38,982 nt of DNA from NCBI GenBank assembly GCA_041675165.1, contig JBAYUI010000011.1, positions 1 through 38,982 of the forward strand, read 5' to 3'. A program made the position numbers and the translations under genes. Below are positions 30,592-38,982 of this stretch, piece by piece (the stretch's first letter is position 1; each line of letters begins with the position of its first letter). The notes under the pieces are model-generated. The model made no database searches and was not told where the DNA came from. It saw only the letters and a list, made by a program, of their open reading frames with translations. This stretch comes from CAIKZD01 sp041675165. GTDB taxonomy: Bacteria; Patescibacteriota; Minisyncoccia; Moranbacterales; UBA2206.

Positions 30592-31663
30592 ATTTCATTT
30601 CTCGCATAGCCAACCCGATGGCTGTCGCATAACTGATAGAATCGCTTCGACTTATGATAGGCAAATTCTTGCCCAAATTGAAATTTATCCAAGGGTTTCC
30701 CAGCACAACTTCATAGGAAAGATTGGTAGCGAGGTACGGGATCAAGCCTTTCAGATTCGCGCTCGCGCCGGAGATGATCACTTTTTCTATCTGAGAATCG
30801 GAATTGGGAAAGGTGTGATAAAAATCGATAGTTTTTTCTATTTCTACGGACAGATTTTCCAGAAGCGGCCTGACCAACCCCAGAATCGGATTATTTTTGC
30901 CTTCGGCATTATGCTCTATGCCTTGAGACAGTTTTATCTTTTCCGCTGACTGATAATCGACTCCCATCTGGCTGGCGATCAGATCCGTTATACCGTGAGC
31001 GGAGAAAGGGATACTGGAAGTGAAACAAGGTACGCCGTCTTGGATGATGATGAAGCTGGTTTTCAGGGCACCGATATCCACCACCAGATAAACCTTTCCC
31101 TTTTCGGAGCTTCTCGGCACAAGACTCCTGGTAGTCGAGATAGATTCCATTTCCAATCCGCACACCGCCAAATCACAAGACTCCAGCACCGCCACCAGAT
31201 CATCCACTACCTCTTTGGAAACAGCCACCGTGATAACATTCTGCTTGCCATCGGCCTGATCGAGGAATTGCCAATCGAAATAGACCTTGTCGATTTCCAG
31301 TGGGATGCCGGCTTCAATTTCCCATTTGACCGCTTCGGCCGCTTCATCTTCCTTGATATTAGGGATGCTGATCGTCCTCAAAAAGACTTTCGATTCAGGG
31401 ATAGAGCAGATCACATTTTTCGCGTTTATCCTTTTCGGTCCCGCGGCACTGATTGTCTCACGAATGATACGCCCTAATTTTTCCGGCTCGATTATCCGCC
31501 CGTTCTCGATATAGCCAGTCTTTATTTCTCGGGAATTAAAGCTTCTGATCATATCCAATCCGCCTTTCTTTTCCAATTGAAAGACTTTAACGGAAGATTC
31601 TCCCAGATCCAGTCCGAAATATTTATCCTCAAAACTTATTATTTTTTTATTCCAAAAAGCCAT
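30575..31663 (-). CDS. pilM: Type IV pilus assembly protein PilM
   Basis: 362 residues, an actin-like ATPase of the FtsA/PilM family. Visible are GLDLGESSVKVFQL (phosphate 1), YLVVDIGALKTSFIII (phosphate 2), VIISGASANLKGLIPYLA (adenosine site), and SIPESKVFLRTI, typical of PilM. PilM forms the cytoplasmic ring that connects to PilN/PilO and to the extension motor. It has the usual length and all nucleotide-binding segments. AT-rich repeat copy 5 separates it from the upstream prepilin genes. Confidence 0.95.
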   Translation of the reverse strand: MAFWNKKIISFEDKYFGLDLGESSVKVFQLEKKGGLDMIRSFNSREIKTGYIENGRIIEPEKLGRIIRETISAAGPKRINAKNVICSIPESKVFLRTISIPNIKEDEAAEAVKWEIEAGIPLEIDKVYFDWQFLDQADGKQNVITVAVSKEVVDDLVAVLESCDLAVCGLEMESISTTRSLVPRSSEKGKVYLVVDIGALKTSFIIIQDGVPCFTSSIPFSAHGITDLIASQMGVDYQSAEKIKLSQGIEHNAEGKNNPILGLVRPLLENLSVEIEKTIDFYHTFPNSDSQIEKVIISGASANLKGLIPYLATNLSYEVVLGNPWINFNLGKNLPIISRSDSISYATAIGLAMREMKYGDKT

Positions 31664-31670
31664 GGGATCA

Positions 31671-31770
31671 TTCTAACATTTTAACATAATAACATTTTAA
31701 CATAATAACATACTATTGATAAATTATTCATTAAAATGTTTTGCTAAAATGTTAACATGTTAAAATGCTA
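31671..31770. repeat. AT-rich dispersed palindromic repeat, copy 5
   Basis: The left arm repeats AACATTTTAACATAAT twice; the right arm contains TTTTGCTAAAATG, AACATGTTAAAATGC and similar words in reverse complement. It fills nearly all of the 124-nt gap inside the pilus operon, between pilM and the PilX-like gene. It is the only copy in this window not beside a tRNA. Confidence 0.75.
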
Positions 31771-31787
31771 AAAATTGTTTTTATGTT

Positions 31788-33329
31788 TTACAACTCTTGC
31801 CACAGATCAATGGCATATTCCGTTCCCGTGGGAAAATATGGGGGCGGATAATAGAGCAGATTATTGTCAAAATTTAAATTACGAGTTTCATATCCCCAAC
31901 TTATTGTTCCATTGGTCCAAGAAAAGCCATAGCGCCGATTAGTAGCCATTGAGCCATTCATGGTTATAGAACTCTTGTAGTCACTCATGCCATAATTTTC
32001 CCTGCCTACTCGGCCATCCTTAGCGATAAAAGCGCCATCAATGACTAAATTGTTTTGGCTATTCCTTATAACCTCCACATCATTTTGTGCTATAACGCCT
32101 AAAATATCGGCTCCGTCCAGATTAGTATATAAAATATTATTATTCCCGATAAAAATATTGGATTCTCCTCCACCGATAAGATTGGCTGCAACAATAGTTA
32201 CCTTATTCTTATTTATGGTTCCTTCCAGCCAAATGTTGCTTTCCACAAAAATGACTCCGTTGTTGGGAATGGCATAATTATCCCTTTTGCAATAACATGT
32301 CGAACCAGTTGTCTTGTTTTTGCATTGTGTATTTGGGCCAATGGTCGTTATGGGGGCAGTACAAGCCGTACCGGTACCGTTTGAATTCTTTGTACCGGCA
32401 TATCCGGTGACATAATTTGAAACGGCATCATAAGAATTGACCGTATAAATATCGTAAGATCCATCAGTTTTCAGAATAAGTTGCCTCCCCTGTCCAGAGC
32501 TGTCAAAATATTTTCCACCGCCGGATTGCGCCTGCGTTTTCATAAACGATAGATCGGAAACTACTCCCGTGAAGCTCACTTCCGGCACAGGGAATTGCCG
32601 CCCAGCCATAAAAACATCGGGGCGGCTAGGCAATGAGCTTGGAGGGGCTTCTGCGGAACGAAAAGTGTCGTTTACTCCGCTGGCCGGCGGAGCGTTCACA
32701 TGAGTATGCACCCCGAATTCAGAACCCCCGCTATGATCAGGGTCGTCGAAAGTTGAAACCAGACTGGAAATAACATTATGCGCCACACCATCAAATCTGA
32801 TCCCTTTATTGGAATGTATCTTACCATAAACTTCAGTACCTTCTCCAAAACGCATAAAATCATTGGCTAAAACGGCATATTCACTCCAAGATGGTCGACG
32901 AAACCTAACTTGTACGATACGAAGCATATTCGGTTCTTTGTATGTCCAGCCGGTTGATTTGACAGTTACAATAGTTGATCCGGCGCTTGGAGCGACCACT
33001 TCTATCTGATATTTGCCCAAGCCCATATAGTCGCTTTCGTAAATGGAACCAACGCCAAGAGGGTTTCCTGTTTCCCAGAAAGTTTGAATTTGCTGGGCAG
33101 TCTTGCCCGATGTCTCATGCGCCAGATACCAACGATAGTAATAAACGCCCGCTTCAGCTATCTGGAAAGCTTCCTCGCGTTCAGCTCTGTTAAAACTGAA
33201 TTTCAACTGTGATGTTATGTAGCCCAGCATTGAAGTCACTATGATGGAAACACAAAACATAATCACTAGGCCGTAGGCCAAGGCCGATCCTTTTTTGATT
33301 TTATTTTTTTTAAAATTAGCCGAAGACAT
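31788..33329 (-). CDS. PilX-like pilus protein with large passenger
   Basis: 513 residues. The N-terminus (KKGSALAYGLVIMFCVSIIV, then a membrane helix and a coiled region with AEREEAFQIAEAGVYYYRWYLA) matches the PilX/DUF-type N-terminal pattern of non-classical minor pilins. The long remainder is Gly/Ser/Asn-rich and probably beta-structured, with repeated hydrophobic beta strands (VTIVAANLIGGG, IDGAFIAKDG). A canonical G-F-x-x-x-E prepilin cleavage motif is absent. It may prime pilus assembly or sit at the tip. It directly follows the PilW/PilV-like gene (5-nt gap). Confidence 0.82.
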   Translation of the reverse strand: MSSANFKKNKIKKGSALAYGLVIMFCVSIIVTSMLGYITSQLKFSFNRAEREEAFQIAEAGVYYYRWYLAHETSGKTAQQIQTFWETGNPLGVGSIYESDYMGLGKYQIEVVAPSAGSTIVTVKSTGWTYKEPNMLRIVQVRFRRPSWSEYAVLANDFMRFGEGTEVYGKIHSNKGIRFDGVAHNVISSLVSTFDDPDHSGGSEFGVHTHVNAPPASGVNDTFRSAEAPPSSLPSRPDVFMAGRQFPVPEVSFTGVVSDLSFMKTQAQSGGGKYFDSSGQGRQLILKTDGSYDIYTVNSYDAVSNYVTGYAGTKNSNGTGTACTAPITTIGPNTQCKNKTTGSTCYCKRDNYAIPNNGVIFVESNIWLEGTINKNKVTIVAANLIGGGESNIFIGNNNILYTNLDGADILGVIAQNDVEVIRNSQNNLVIDGAFIAKDGRVGRENYGMSDYKSSITMNGSMATNRRYGFSWTNGTISWGYETRNLNFDNNLLYYPPPYFPTGTEYAIDLWQEL

Positions 33330-33334
33330 ATTTT

Positions 33335-33976
33335 TTATTTCAGGTGATCATAATCATTTAAATTGCGCATCTCCACAAAATTTTGCATATTGATATTATC
33401 CGGAGCATGATTAGGATCAATATTGATTTGCAAAAATATTTTGATCAATCTGACAACAGAAACATCTATAGAACCGGTCAGCGGATTATTGATAGTGTCC
33501 ACCGGATAATCCTTATTATAATAATAAAATATGGGCGTACTGCTGTTGTTCACTATGCGACTGGCAATAGTTATAATTTTTTGGTCTCCGGCCGGATAAG
33601 TCTTGGGCATGGTGCTGTTTGGAACTGTCACTCCCATAAAAATATCCGTACCGCTTTTATAGAAATGCAGCCTTTCCGTTATTGAATCCTTATTATAGTC
33701 GCAGAAAATTGTTAACTCATTACCGCTTACTGACTGAACCGGATATGCACCGTCATCTCCTTGGCGCACGCGTCGGATATAATCCACCATGTTGTTCATT
33801 CCTTGCGATACTGCCATGGAAGATTGCCCCATTTCGAAAGTATAGGCATTCATCTGCCAAGTTTTGGAAAACAAGAGAGTAAACCCTCCGATACCCATAG
33901 CAAAAATTGCCACCGCCATCAGCGCTTCAATCAGCGTCATACCTGCTTTATTTTTAAATATGTTTTTTTTCATCAA
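33335..33976 (-). CDS. Prepilin-like minor pilin
   Basis: 213 residues with a classic prepilin leader: short basic peptide (MMKKNIFKNKAG), then MTLIEALMAVAIFAMGIGG. Cleavage before Met13 by a prepilin peptidase and Glu17 for assembly are expected. The globular part has no recognised domain. It overlaps the neighbouring pilin gene by 4 nt (ATGA-type), so the two are coupled. Confidence 0.9.
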   Translation of the reverse strand: MMKKNIFKNKAGMTLIEALMAVAIFAMGIGGFTLLFSKTWQMNAYTFEMGQSSMAVSQGMNNMVDYIRRVRQGDDGAYPVQSVSGNELTIFCDYNKDSITERLHFYKSGTDIFMGVTVPNSTMPKTYPAGDQKIITIASRIVNNSSTPIFYYYNKDYPVDTINNPLTGSIDVSVVRLIKIFLQINIDPNHAPDNINMQNFVEMRNLNDYDHLK

Positions 33977-35364
33977 TTTTCTATCATTAGAACATCTTTA
34001 TGGGTTAAGCCTCCCGCATCAATCGTAACGGATTCATTGTCACTCTGAAAGCCGGCTGCGTCCACTAGAAGATCATAAGTTCCCGCTTGAAAAACTGTCG
34101 CATTCGAATTTGGAAAAAAAGCCATCCCATCTTCTCCGGTCATTATTGTTTCATCATATTCAAGCGCTATGCTTTTCAGCTCAACCGTAGCACCTACCAG
34201 AAGCGAGCTATTGGTATCATTGACTATCTTTATTGAAATTCCCGTCATGCTCTTGCTTGCTACTTTCAATTTTATATCCGCTGAACTTTCAGAAGCCACG
34301 GGAAAAGGAGAAATGGGATTACTGCCAATAAGTTCATAAGTAGTTTCACTGCTAGATAACCCGAATGTATATTGGCCGGGGCTGGCCAAATTAAAGGTTT
34401 TTTCTCCACTAGAGTTAGTGTTTCCATCAAAAACCAATTTATAGACCGGATCAAACGGGGAAAGTGCTTTAGCCCCGAGTTTCCTTCCTCCTTCTATGGC
34501 GACTCCGACGTCGCCCACCGGATTGCCAGCATAATCTATGGTTGATATTTTTATATCAGCCACTTTGTTCTCAATTATATTAGTCACATTAAATGCCCCT
34601 CCGATAACAGACGCGTAAGTATCAACAGGGTTATAGGCGGTCGTTGGATATGGAGCAAAAGTATCGACCGTTTCATATCCACTTTTAGAAACCGTTATTT
34701 GATATTTTTGTAAAGACTCTTTAGCGCCCAACAGCATCACACTGCCAGTTGCATCCGTCTGAAATGTTTCGTTCACGCTTACATCTGGATTGACCACATG
34801 AACATCAGCGCCAGATACGGGAGCACCGCCAGCTTGATCGCTAAAAACGTTAATTGCCAGAATCCCATCCCCGGGCGTCGCCACTTCTAATCCAGGCGGC
34901 ACAAATCTGGAAACAGTTTTCACTTCTCCATGATCAGCCCCTCCATTATCCCAAGAAACCGTAATCTCCAATCTCTTGTAGTCATTATACGCCACGTCAT
35001 TAGGTGATCCACCGAGCGTTCCGTCAAAGGGGTCATCCACATAAGTTACATATGTATGCACCTTATATGTCTTTCCGTTTTCTGTCACATTTTCATCTTG
35101 CAAAAGCTTTCCAGCACAAATACCCAGAACAGTTCCGACATCATCATAGGCCAAGTTGCGTGCGATCTCCATCTTCTCATTGGCCAATGCAACAGCTCCA
35201 AGGCGATTTTTAGAAGATACGATCGCTCTCGTGCCGATAGTTATGACATTATAGAATGTCACGGTGATGAGCGCTAAAATAAAAACCAGTGTCAATCCCT
35301 CAATCAGAGTAAACCCTGAATCATGCCTTTTTGTTTTTATTTTTGTTCTTGTTTTTGCAAACAT
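33973..35364 (-). CDS. Modular minor pilin with three Ig-like (carboxypeptidase-regulatory) repeats
   Basis: 463 residues. A prepilin leader ends in DSG, followed by FTLIEGLTLVFILALITV (N-methylation site and helix). A small pilin head follows (to about 160, FVPPGLEVA). Then three roughly 95-residue modules: about 165-265 (GAPVSGADVHV, GSVMLLGA, YQITVSKSGYET), about 266-365 (GNPVGDVGVAI, SSGEKTFNL, YTFGLSS) and about 370-463 (SSLLVGATVEL, EDGMAFFP, GTYDLLVDAAGF). Their pattern matches the CarboxypepD_reg/CNA-B-like fold. The fusion suggests a pilus-tip adhesin, which is inferred. Confidence 0.88.
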   Translation of the reverse strand: MFAKTRTKIKTKRHDSGFTLIEGLTLVFILALITVTFYNVITIGTRAIVSSKNRLGAVALANEKMEIARNLAYDDVGTVLGICAGKLLQDENVTENGKTYKVHTYVTYVDDPFDGTLGGSPNDVAYNDYKRLEITVSWDNGGADHGEVKTVSRFVPPGLEVATPGDGILAINVFSDQAGGAPVSGADVHVVNPDVSVNETFQTDATGSVMLLGAKESLQKYQITVSKSGYETVDTFAPYPTTAYNPVDTYASVIGGAFNVTNIIENKVADIKISTIDYAGNPVGDVGVAIEGGRKLGAKALSPFDPVYKLVFDGNTNSSGEKTFNLASPGQYTFGLSSSETTYELIGSNPISPFPVASESSADIKLKVASKSMTGISIKIVNDTNSSLLVGATVELKSIALEYDETIMTGEDGMAFFPNSNATVFQAGTYDLLVDAAGFQSDNESVTIDAGGLTHKDVLMIEN

Positions 35365-35371
35365 ACTGAAA

Positions 35372-36592
35372 TTATTTTATCGAACCCATTATGCTATACA
35401 TCGGTTGTAGCATCGAAACGGCAAAGAAGCCAACGGCTGAACCGATAAAGACCATTAGGATCGGTTCGATGATGGAAGACATATTTTTAGAAATCTGATC
35501 CACTTCTCCTTCATAAAATTCAGCCAATTTCAAAAGCACCATTTCTGTTTTTCCGGTCTCTTCGCCCACCTGTAACATCTGGATCGTGAGCACGGGGAAA
35601 ATCTTGGGATACTCCGCAATAATTCCGCTAAGCGGGATTCCCTTTTGGATCTTATTCACGCTATCTTCGATCGCCTGGCGATAATAATAATTGGTAAGTG
35701 TCCGAGAAATGATTCTTAAAGATTCCACGGCCGGCACGCCACTTTTCAAAAGCGAACTGTAGATCCTGGCAAAACGGGAACAATTGACCTTGATGACCAT
35801 CTTTTTTACAACAGGAACATTCACCGCCAGAAATCCGACTGTCCTTTTACCCGAAGCGGTCATAAGAAAAAATTTCATAAAAACGACTGCGCATATTCCG
35901 ATTATCCCCACCAACAATCCATGATTGCGCAGAGAGTCGCTCAGGAAGATGATGAATTTGGTCGTGGCCGGCAATTCGACATTCATATCAGTGAACACTC
36001 CCATCAGCTTCGGCAAGATATATGTCAGCATCAGAACGGCAATCACCAGCATCACCACCACGATAACGGCCGGATAAGTCATCGCGCCTTTGACCTTGCT
36101 CATCAACTCGTGTTCTTTTTCAAGTTGGAGCGCCAAGATATTCAACACTTCTTCCAGATTACCACTGGTCTCCCCCACGCGCACCATATTGACAAAAAGA
36201 TCGTCAAAAATCCCCGGATATTTCGCCAGTCCATCGGCAAACTGCCCGCCCGCTTGGATGCCTTCGTGCACTTGGTTAAGAATGGCAGCGAACTTTTTAT
36301 TCTGGGTCTGTACGGCAATATTTTTGATCGCTCTGGAAAGCGGCAGACCCGAGGAAATCATAACGCTCAGATTACGGGTGAACATCAACTTATCTTCCAA
36401 AGATATCTTTATGAAACGATTCAAAAATTTAACCTTGATCTCTGAATTGGAATTGTCTTTCAATTCCTTGAAGGAAGTCAGGACATATCCGTCCGTGCGC
36501 AACTGCGCGGCCAGATCACGCTCGCTCTTAACATCCATTTCGCCCGATTGGACCTTGCCGGCATAATTTTTAGCGACATAGAAAACCTTCAT
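35372..36592 (-). CDS. pilC: Type IV pilus inner-membrane platform protein PilC
   Basis: 406 residues. Two T2SSF domains are visible: the first at about 68-190 (FTRNLSVMISSGLPLSRAI, FVNMVRVGETSGNLEEVL) and the second at about 270-395 (FARIYSSLLKSGVPAVESL, MLQVGEETGKTEMVL), with membrane helices at about 170-195, 220-240 and 375-400. PilC is the membrane hub on which PilB turns to extract pilins. Usual length and no damage. It follows pilB after 12 nt. Confidence 0.95.
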   Translation of the reverse strand: MKVFYVAKNYAGKVQSGEMDVKSERDLAAQLRTDGYVLTSFKELKDNSNSEIKVKFLNRFIKISLEDKLMFTRNLSVMISSGLPLSRAIKNIAVQTQNKKFAAILNQVHEGIQAGGQFADGLAKYPGIFDDLFVNMVRVGETSGNLEEVLNILALQLEKEHELMSKVKGAMTYPAVIVVVMLVIAVLMLTYILPKLMGVFTDMNVELPATTKFIIFLSDSLRNHGLLVGIIGICAVVFMKFFLMTASGKRTVGFLAVNVPVVKKMVIKVNCSRFARIYSSLLKSGVPAVESLRIISRTLTNYYYRQAIEDSVNKIQKGIPLSGIIAEYPKIFPVLTIQMLQVGEETGKTEMVLLKLAEFYEGEVDQISKNMSSIIEPILMVFIGSAVGFFAVSMLQPMYSIMGSIK

Positions 36593-36604
36593 AATATATT
36601 TCCG

Positions 36605-38353
36605 TTATTCTTTGGTTACCCTTAAGATTTCTTCCACGGAAGTGATGCCTAGGACCACTTTGGAAAAACCGTCTTCCACCATCGTCAACATTCCGTTTTT
36701 TTTGGCTTCATTTTCGATATCTTTCGCCTCCGCTTTCTGGGAAATTTTCGCTTTGATGCTTTCCGTCGCTTCCAGAACTTCGAATATACCATTCCTACCA
36801 TGATAGCCTTCTTGATTGCAATGCTCGCAACCGACCGCTCTGTAGAAAGTTATATCTTGCCAAGTGTCAGCCGCTTTTATTTTTCCGGCCATCTCGCCTT
36901 TTTTCTTGATATTTTCCAAAATTTCTTCCATATTATAATTTTCCTGCAGCGTCTTGAACTCTTTCGCCTCTATTTTGTATTCTTTCTTGCAATCATTGCA
37001 AAGTTTCCGCACCAACCTTTGCGCGATGATGACATTGACCGTCGAAGCCACCAAAAAGGGTTCCGCTCCCATATCAATGAGCCGCGGTAGCGTGCCCGCG
37101 GCACTGTTGGTATGCAATGTGGACAACACCAAGTGCCCAGTCATGGCGGCCTGAATAGCCATTTCCATAGTTTCATTGTCACGGATTTCCCCTACCATAA
37201 TAATGTCTGGGTCCTGACGAAGAAGTGACCTGAGTCCCGCCGCGAAAGTCAAGCCGACTTTCGGATGGACCTGTGTCTGATTGATCCGGCTCATACGATA
37301 TTCTACCGGATCCTCGACCGTGCTGATGTTCACATCGGGAGTGTTCAAAAGATCCATCACTGTATAAAGTGTCGTAGTCTTGCCTGATCCTGTCGGACCA
37401 GTCACCAATATCAGTCCGTTCGGCCGCTTGATTTCACGATGGATTATCTCCAGACCGTCTCCCAAAAGACCCATCCCCTCCAACGTCAATCCCTTGGAAT
37501 TTTCATTGAGGAGACGCATCACTATTTTTTCTCCGTCAAAAATCGGCAAAATACTGACTCGGAAGGAAATTTTGATCTCTTCCTTCTCAATCTTGAAACG
37601 CCCATCCTGAGGGATGCGATGTTCATCCAGTTTCAGGTTGGACAAGACTTTTATGCGCGCGATAATGCCATCCATTACTTGTTTGGGCAGAGTCATCGCT
37701 TCATGCAGGATCCCATCTATCCGGTATCTCACCCGCACTTCCTTCTCGTCCGGTTCGATATGGATATCACTGGCGCCTTGCAGGATTGCATGTTTTATGA
37801 GTGTATCTACAATCCTGATGATCGGCAATCCCATTGCGATCTTTTCCAGATCATCGGCAATTTTTTCCTCCGACACTTCGTCAGCGTTCCGTTCAATAAT
37901 ATCCCCGAATTCAGCTTTCAAGCTCTTACTGTAGAGTTTCAGCGTCGACTCGATGCTTTCTTCTGTAGTCAGACAAGGGATTATCTTGAGGCCAGTCTTT
38001 TTCCGGATGAAATCTATCGTTTGGATGTCTTCCGGATTAAGCATCGCCACTTTCAATTCTTGGCCGACTTTTTCAAAAGCTACCACCTTATATTTTTTGG
38101 CGATCGGCTCTGGCACTATCTGAAGGATTTCCATCGGTACGGTGTTTTTAGAAATATCCAAAAAAGGTATACCCAAGATATAGGCATAGAGCTTCCGCAG
38201 ATCCTCCGCACTGATCAATTTTTCCTCCAATAGGATGTCTCCCAATTTCTTTCCGTCTCCCTCAGCCGCTTCAAAAGCCACCTTGAGTTTTTCAGGATCC
38301 ACTTTCTTGGAATCTAGGATAAATTCTCTGAGTTGTTTGTTTTCGATGCGCAT
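36605..38353 (-). CDS. pilB: Type IV pilus extension ATPase PilB
   Basis: 582 residues. The N-terminal MshEN domain (about 1-150) precedes the GspE/PilB motor: SDIHIEP, Walker A GPTGSGKTTT (319-328), Asp box (ISTVEDPVEYR), Walker B (381-392, IIMVGEIRD) and His box (GHLVLSTLHTNSA). A zinc-binding tetracysteine is formed by CNDC (452-455) and CEHC (509-512). It powers pilus extension from the cytoplasm. No pilT retraction ATPase is seen in the window. It leads the operon on the minus strand. Confidence 0.96.
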   Translation of the reverse strand: MRIENKQLREFILDSKKVDPEKLKVAFEAAEGDGKKLGDILLEEKLISAEDLRKLYAYILGIPFLDISKNTVPMEILQIVPEPIAKKYKVVAFEKVGQELKVAMLNPEDIQTIDFIRKKTGLKIIPCLTTEESIESTLKLYSKSLKAEFGDIIERNADEVSEEKIADDLEKIAMGLPIIRIVDTLIKHAILQGASDIHIEPDEKEVRVRYRIDGILHEAMTLPKQVMDGIIARIKVLSNLKLDEHRIPQDGRFKIEKEEIKISFRVSILPIFDGEKIVMRLLNENSKGLTLEGMGLLGDGLEIIHREIKRPNGLILVTGPTGSGKTTTLYTVMDLLNTPDVNISTVEDPVEYRMSRINQTQVHPKVGLTFAAGLRSLLRQDPDIIMVGEIRDNETMEMAIQAAMTGHLVLSTLHTNSAAGTLPRLIDMGAEPFLVASTVNVIIAQRLVRKLCNDCKKEYKIEAKEFKTLQENYNMEEILENIKKKGEMAGKIKAADTWQDITFYRAVGCEHCNQEGYHGRNGIFEVLEATESIKAKISQKAEAKDIENEAKKNGMLTMVEDGFSKVVLGITSVEEILRVTKE

Positions 38354-38369
38354 TTTTATATGAAAGATA

Positions 38370-38741
38370 TCACATTTTCAAAATTTCTTTGATCTTTTTC
38401 ACCACATCTTCCAACTTGAAATCAGCTTTGATGAGATAGGCGGAAACTCCGTTTTCAAAGGCCTTTTGGATGTTTTCCATATTTTCCAGATTGGTCAGCA
38501 TAATTACGGGAATATTTTTTGTCTTATCGTCTTTTTTTATCCCTTCCAAGACTTGGAAGCCGTCCATTTTCGGCAGGATGACATCCAAAAGGATAAGATC
38601 CGGCAAGTTTTTCTGAGTCATTTCCAAGCCAGTCTGCCCATCCATTGCGCTAAGCACTTCAAACTTTTCATCCGTCAGATATTCCGCCATCGTTTCTTGG
38701 AGAGCCGCTTCATCTTCGATGATTAATATTTTTTTTGGCAT
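38370..38741 (-). CDS. Response regulator receiver upstream of the pilus operon
   Basis: 123 residues, a single REC domain: acidic EDE (9-11), Asp53 in LLDVILPKMDG, Thr83 (MLTN), Lys105 (LIKA). No output domain. It is 16 nt upstream of pilB on the same strand and follows a histidine kinase, so it is probably cotranscribed and may control the pilus machinery by direct contact, as PilG/PilH-type proteins do. It is related to the receiver at 24681. Confidence 0.92.
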   Translation of the reverse strand: MPKKILIIEDEAALQETMAEYLTDEKFEVLSAMDGQTGLEMTQKNLPDLILLDVILPKMDGFQVLEGIKKDDKTKNIPVIMLTNLENMENIQKAFENGVSAYLIKADFKLEDVVKKIKEILKM

Positions 38742-38798
38742 ATTTTTTATATATTTTTTATTGAATTAATTCTACTTAATATGCTGATTTCATAAGTC

Positions 38799-38982
38799 CT
38801 ACTCCTTGTCCACCGGCGCAATCGGCAAGGAGAAGTTGAATTTTGATCCGACATTTTCGATCGATTGGAACCAGATGCGTCCGCCCAGCTGTTCTATGAT
38901 GTTTTTCGATATGTAAAGCCCCAGTCCTGTTCCTTCAGTCTGGTATTTTATCGCGTTATCACTGCGGAAAAATTTTTCAAAA
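38799..38982 (-). CDS. C-terminal end of a second histidine kinase (cut by window edge)
   Basis: The minus-strand frame open to the window end reads EKFFRSDNAIKYQTEGTG, then LGLYISKNIIEQLGGRIWF and FNFSLPI, stop at 38799. This is the last part of a HATPase_c domain, with the G2 box GTGLGLYISKNI. It begins upstream of the window, so only about 61 residues are visible. It lies 57 nt before the receiver gene and is its probable partner. Confidence 0.88.
   Translation of the reverse strand, partial: FEKFFRSDNAIKYQTEGTGLGLYISKNIIEQLGGRIWFQSIENVGSKFNFSLPIAPVDKE

Overview
The window looks like a chromosomal segment of a Candidatus Patescibacteria (CPR) bacterium, probably from the Parcubacteria side. 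This is inferred from several things. The type IV pilus operon is single-membrane style (pilB, pilC, prepilins, pilM, pilN, pilO, with no pilQ). There are many short single-pass membrane proteins and modular surface proteins of unknown role. None of the tRNA genes encodes its 3' CCA. Dispersed palindromic repeats occur between genes and even inside housekeeping genes. No phage, plasmid, rRNA or CRISPR locus is visible.

Layout. Positions 1-480 hold tRNA-Ser and tRNA-Arg(GCG). recG (480-2657) follows, ending in a perfect 39-nt palindrome. 2.8-3.4 kb holds two small genes of unknown function. 3.4-9.8 kb is an envelope/carbohydrate block on the minus strand: a GT4 glycosyltransferase, an alpha/beta hydrolase, a DedA protein and a 1128-residue GH18-deacetylase-GT2 fusion. 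9.9-11.8 kb is a divergent pair of paralogous secreted proteins with a proposed double-psi-barrel motif. 11.8-16.3 kb holds a GIY-YIG protein, engB, an HD phosphohydrolase, a broken RhuM-family gene, a small membrane protein, tRNA-Glu, and an ECF sigma factor overlapping a membrane protein. 16.3-18.8 kb, on the plus strand, carries tsaD, a PrsW-like membrane protein and an Hsp20. 18.8-24.0 kb is an accessory surface region: a secreted CHAP protein, two membrane-anchored paralogs, a RAYT transposase with palindromic flanks beside a uvrC remnant, and a VanW-family protein. 24.0-24.6 kb is a four-tRNA cluster (Arg, Lys, His, Arg). 24.7-28.8 kb holds a YkgJ / histidine kinase / response regulator operon, an acetyltransferase and a small membrane protein. 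28.9-38.8 kb is the pilus operon, followed upstream by a response regulator and the end of a second histidine kinase cut by the window edge.

How the genes fit together. Most non-housekeeping genes point outward: pili for attachment, a possible tip pilin with three Ig-like modules, a possible polysaccharide synthase/deacetylase/hydrolase in one chain, peptidoglycan-directed enzymes (CHAP, VanW, possible DPBB), and signalling (two kinases, two receiver proteins, an ECF sigma). This suits a small cell living on the surface of another microbe, but that lifestyle is an inference.

The most unusual theme is palindromic DNA inside genes. A 42-nt palindrome sits in frame in the GT4 gene, and its removal would restore a standard sequence. 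A roughly 117-nt palindrome sits in frame in the RecG helicase domain. Two AT-rich tracts are in frame in tsaD, and a palindrome supplies the last residues of the GIY-YIG protein. Further palindromes lie beside tRNA genes and the pilus operon. Coding calls come from reading the sequence only; no database search was run.
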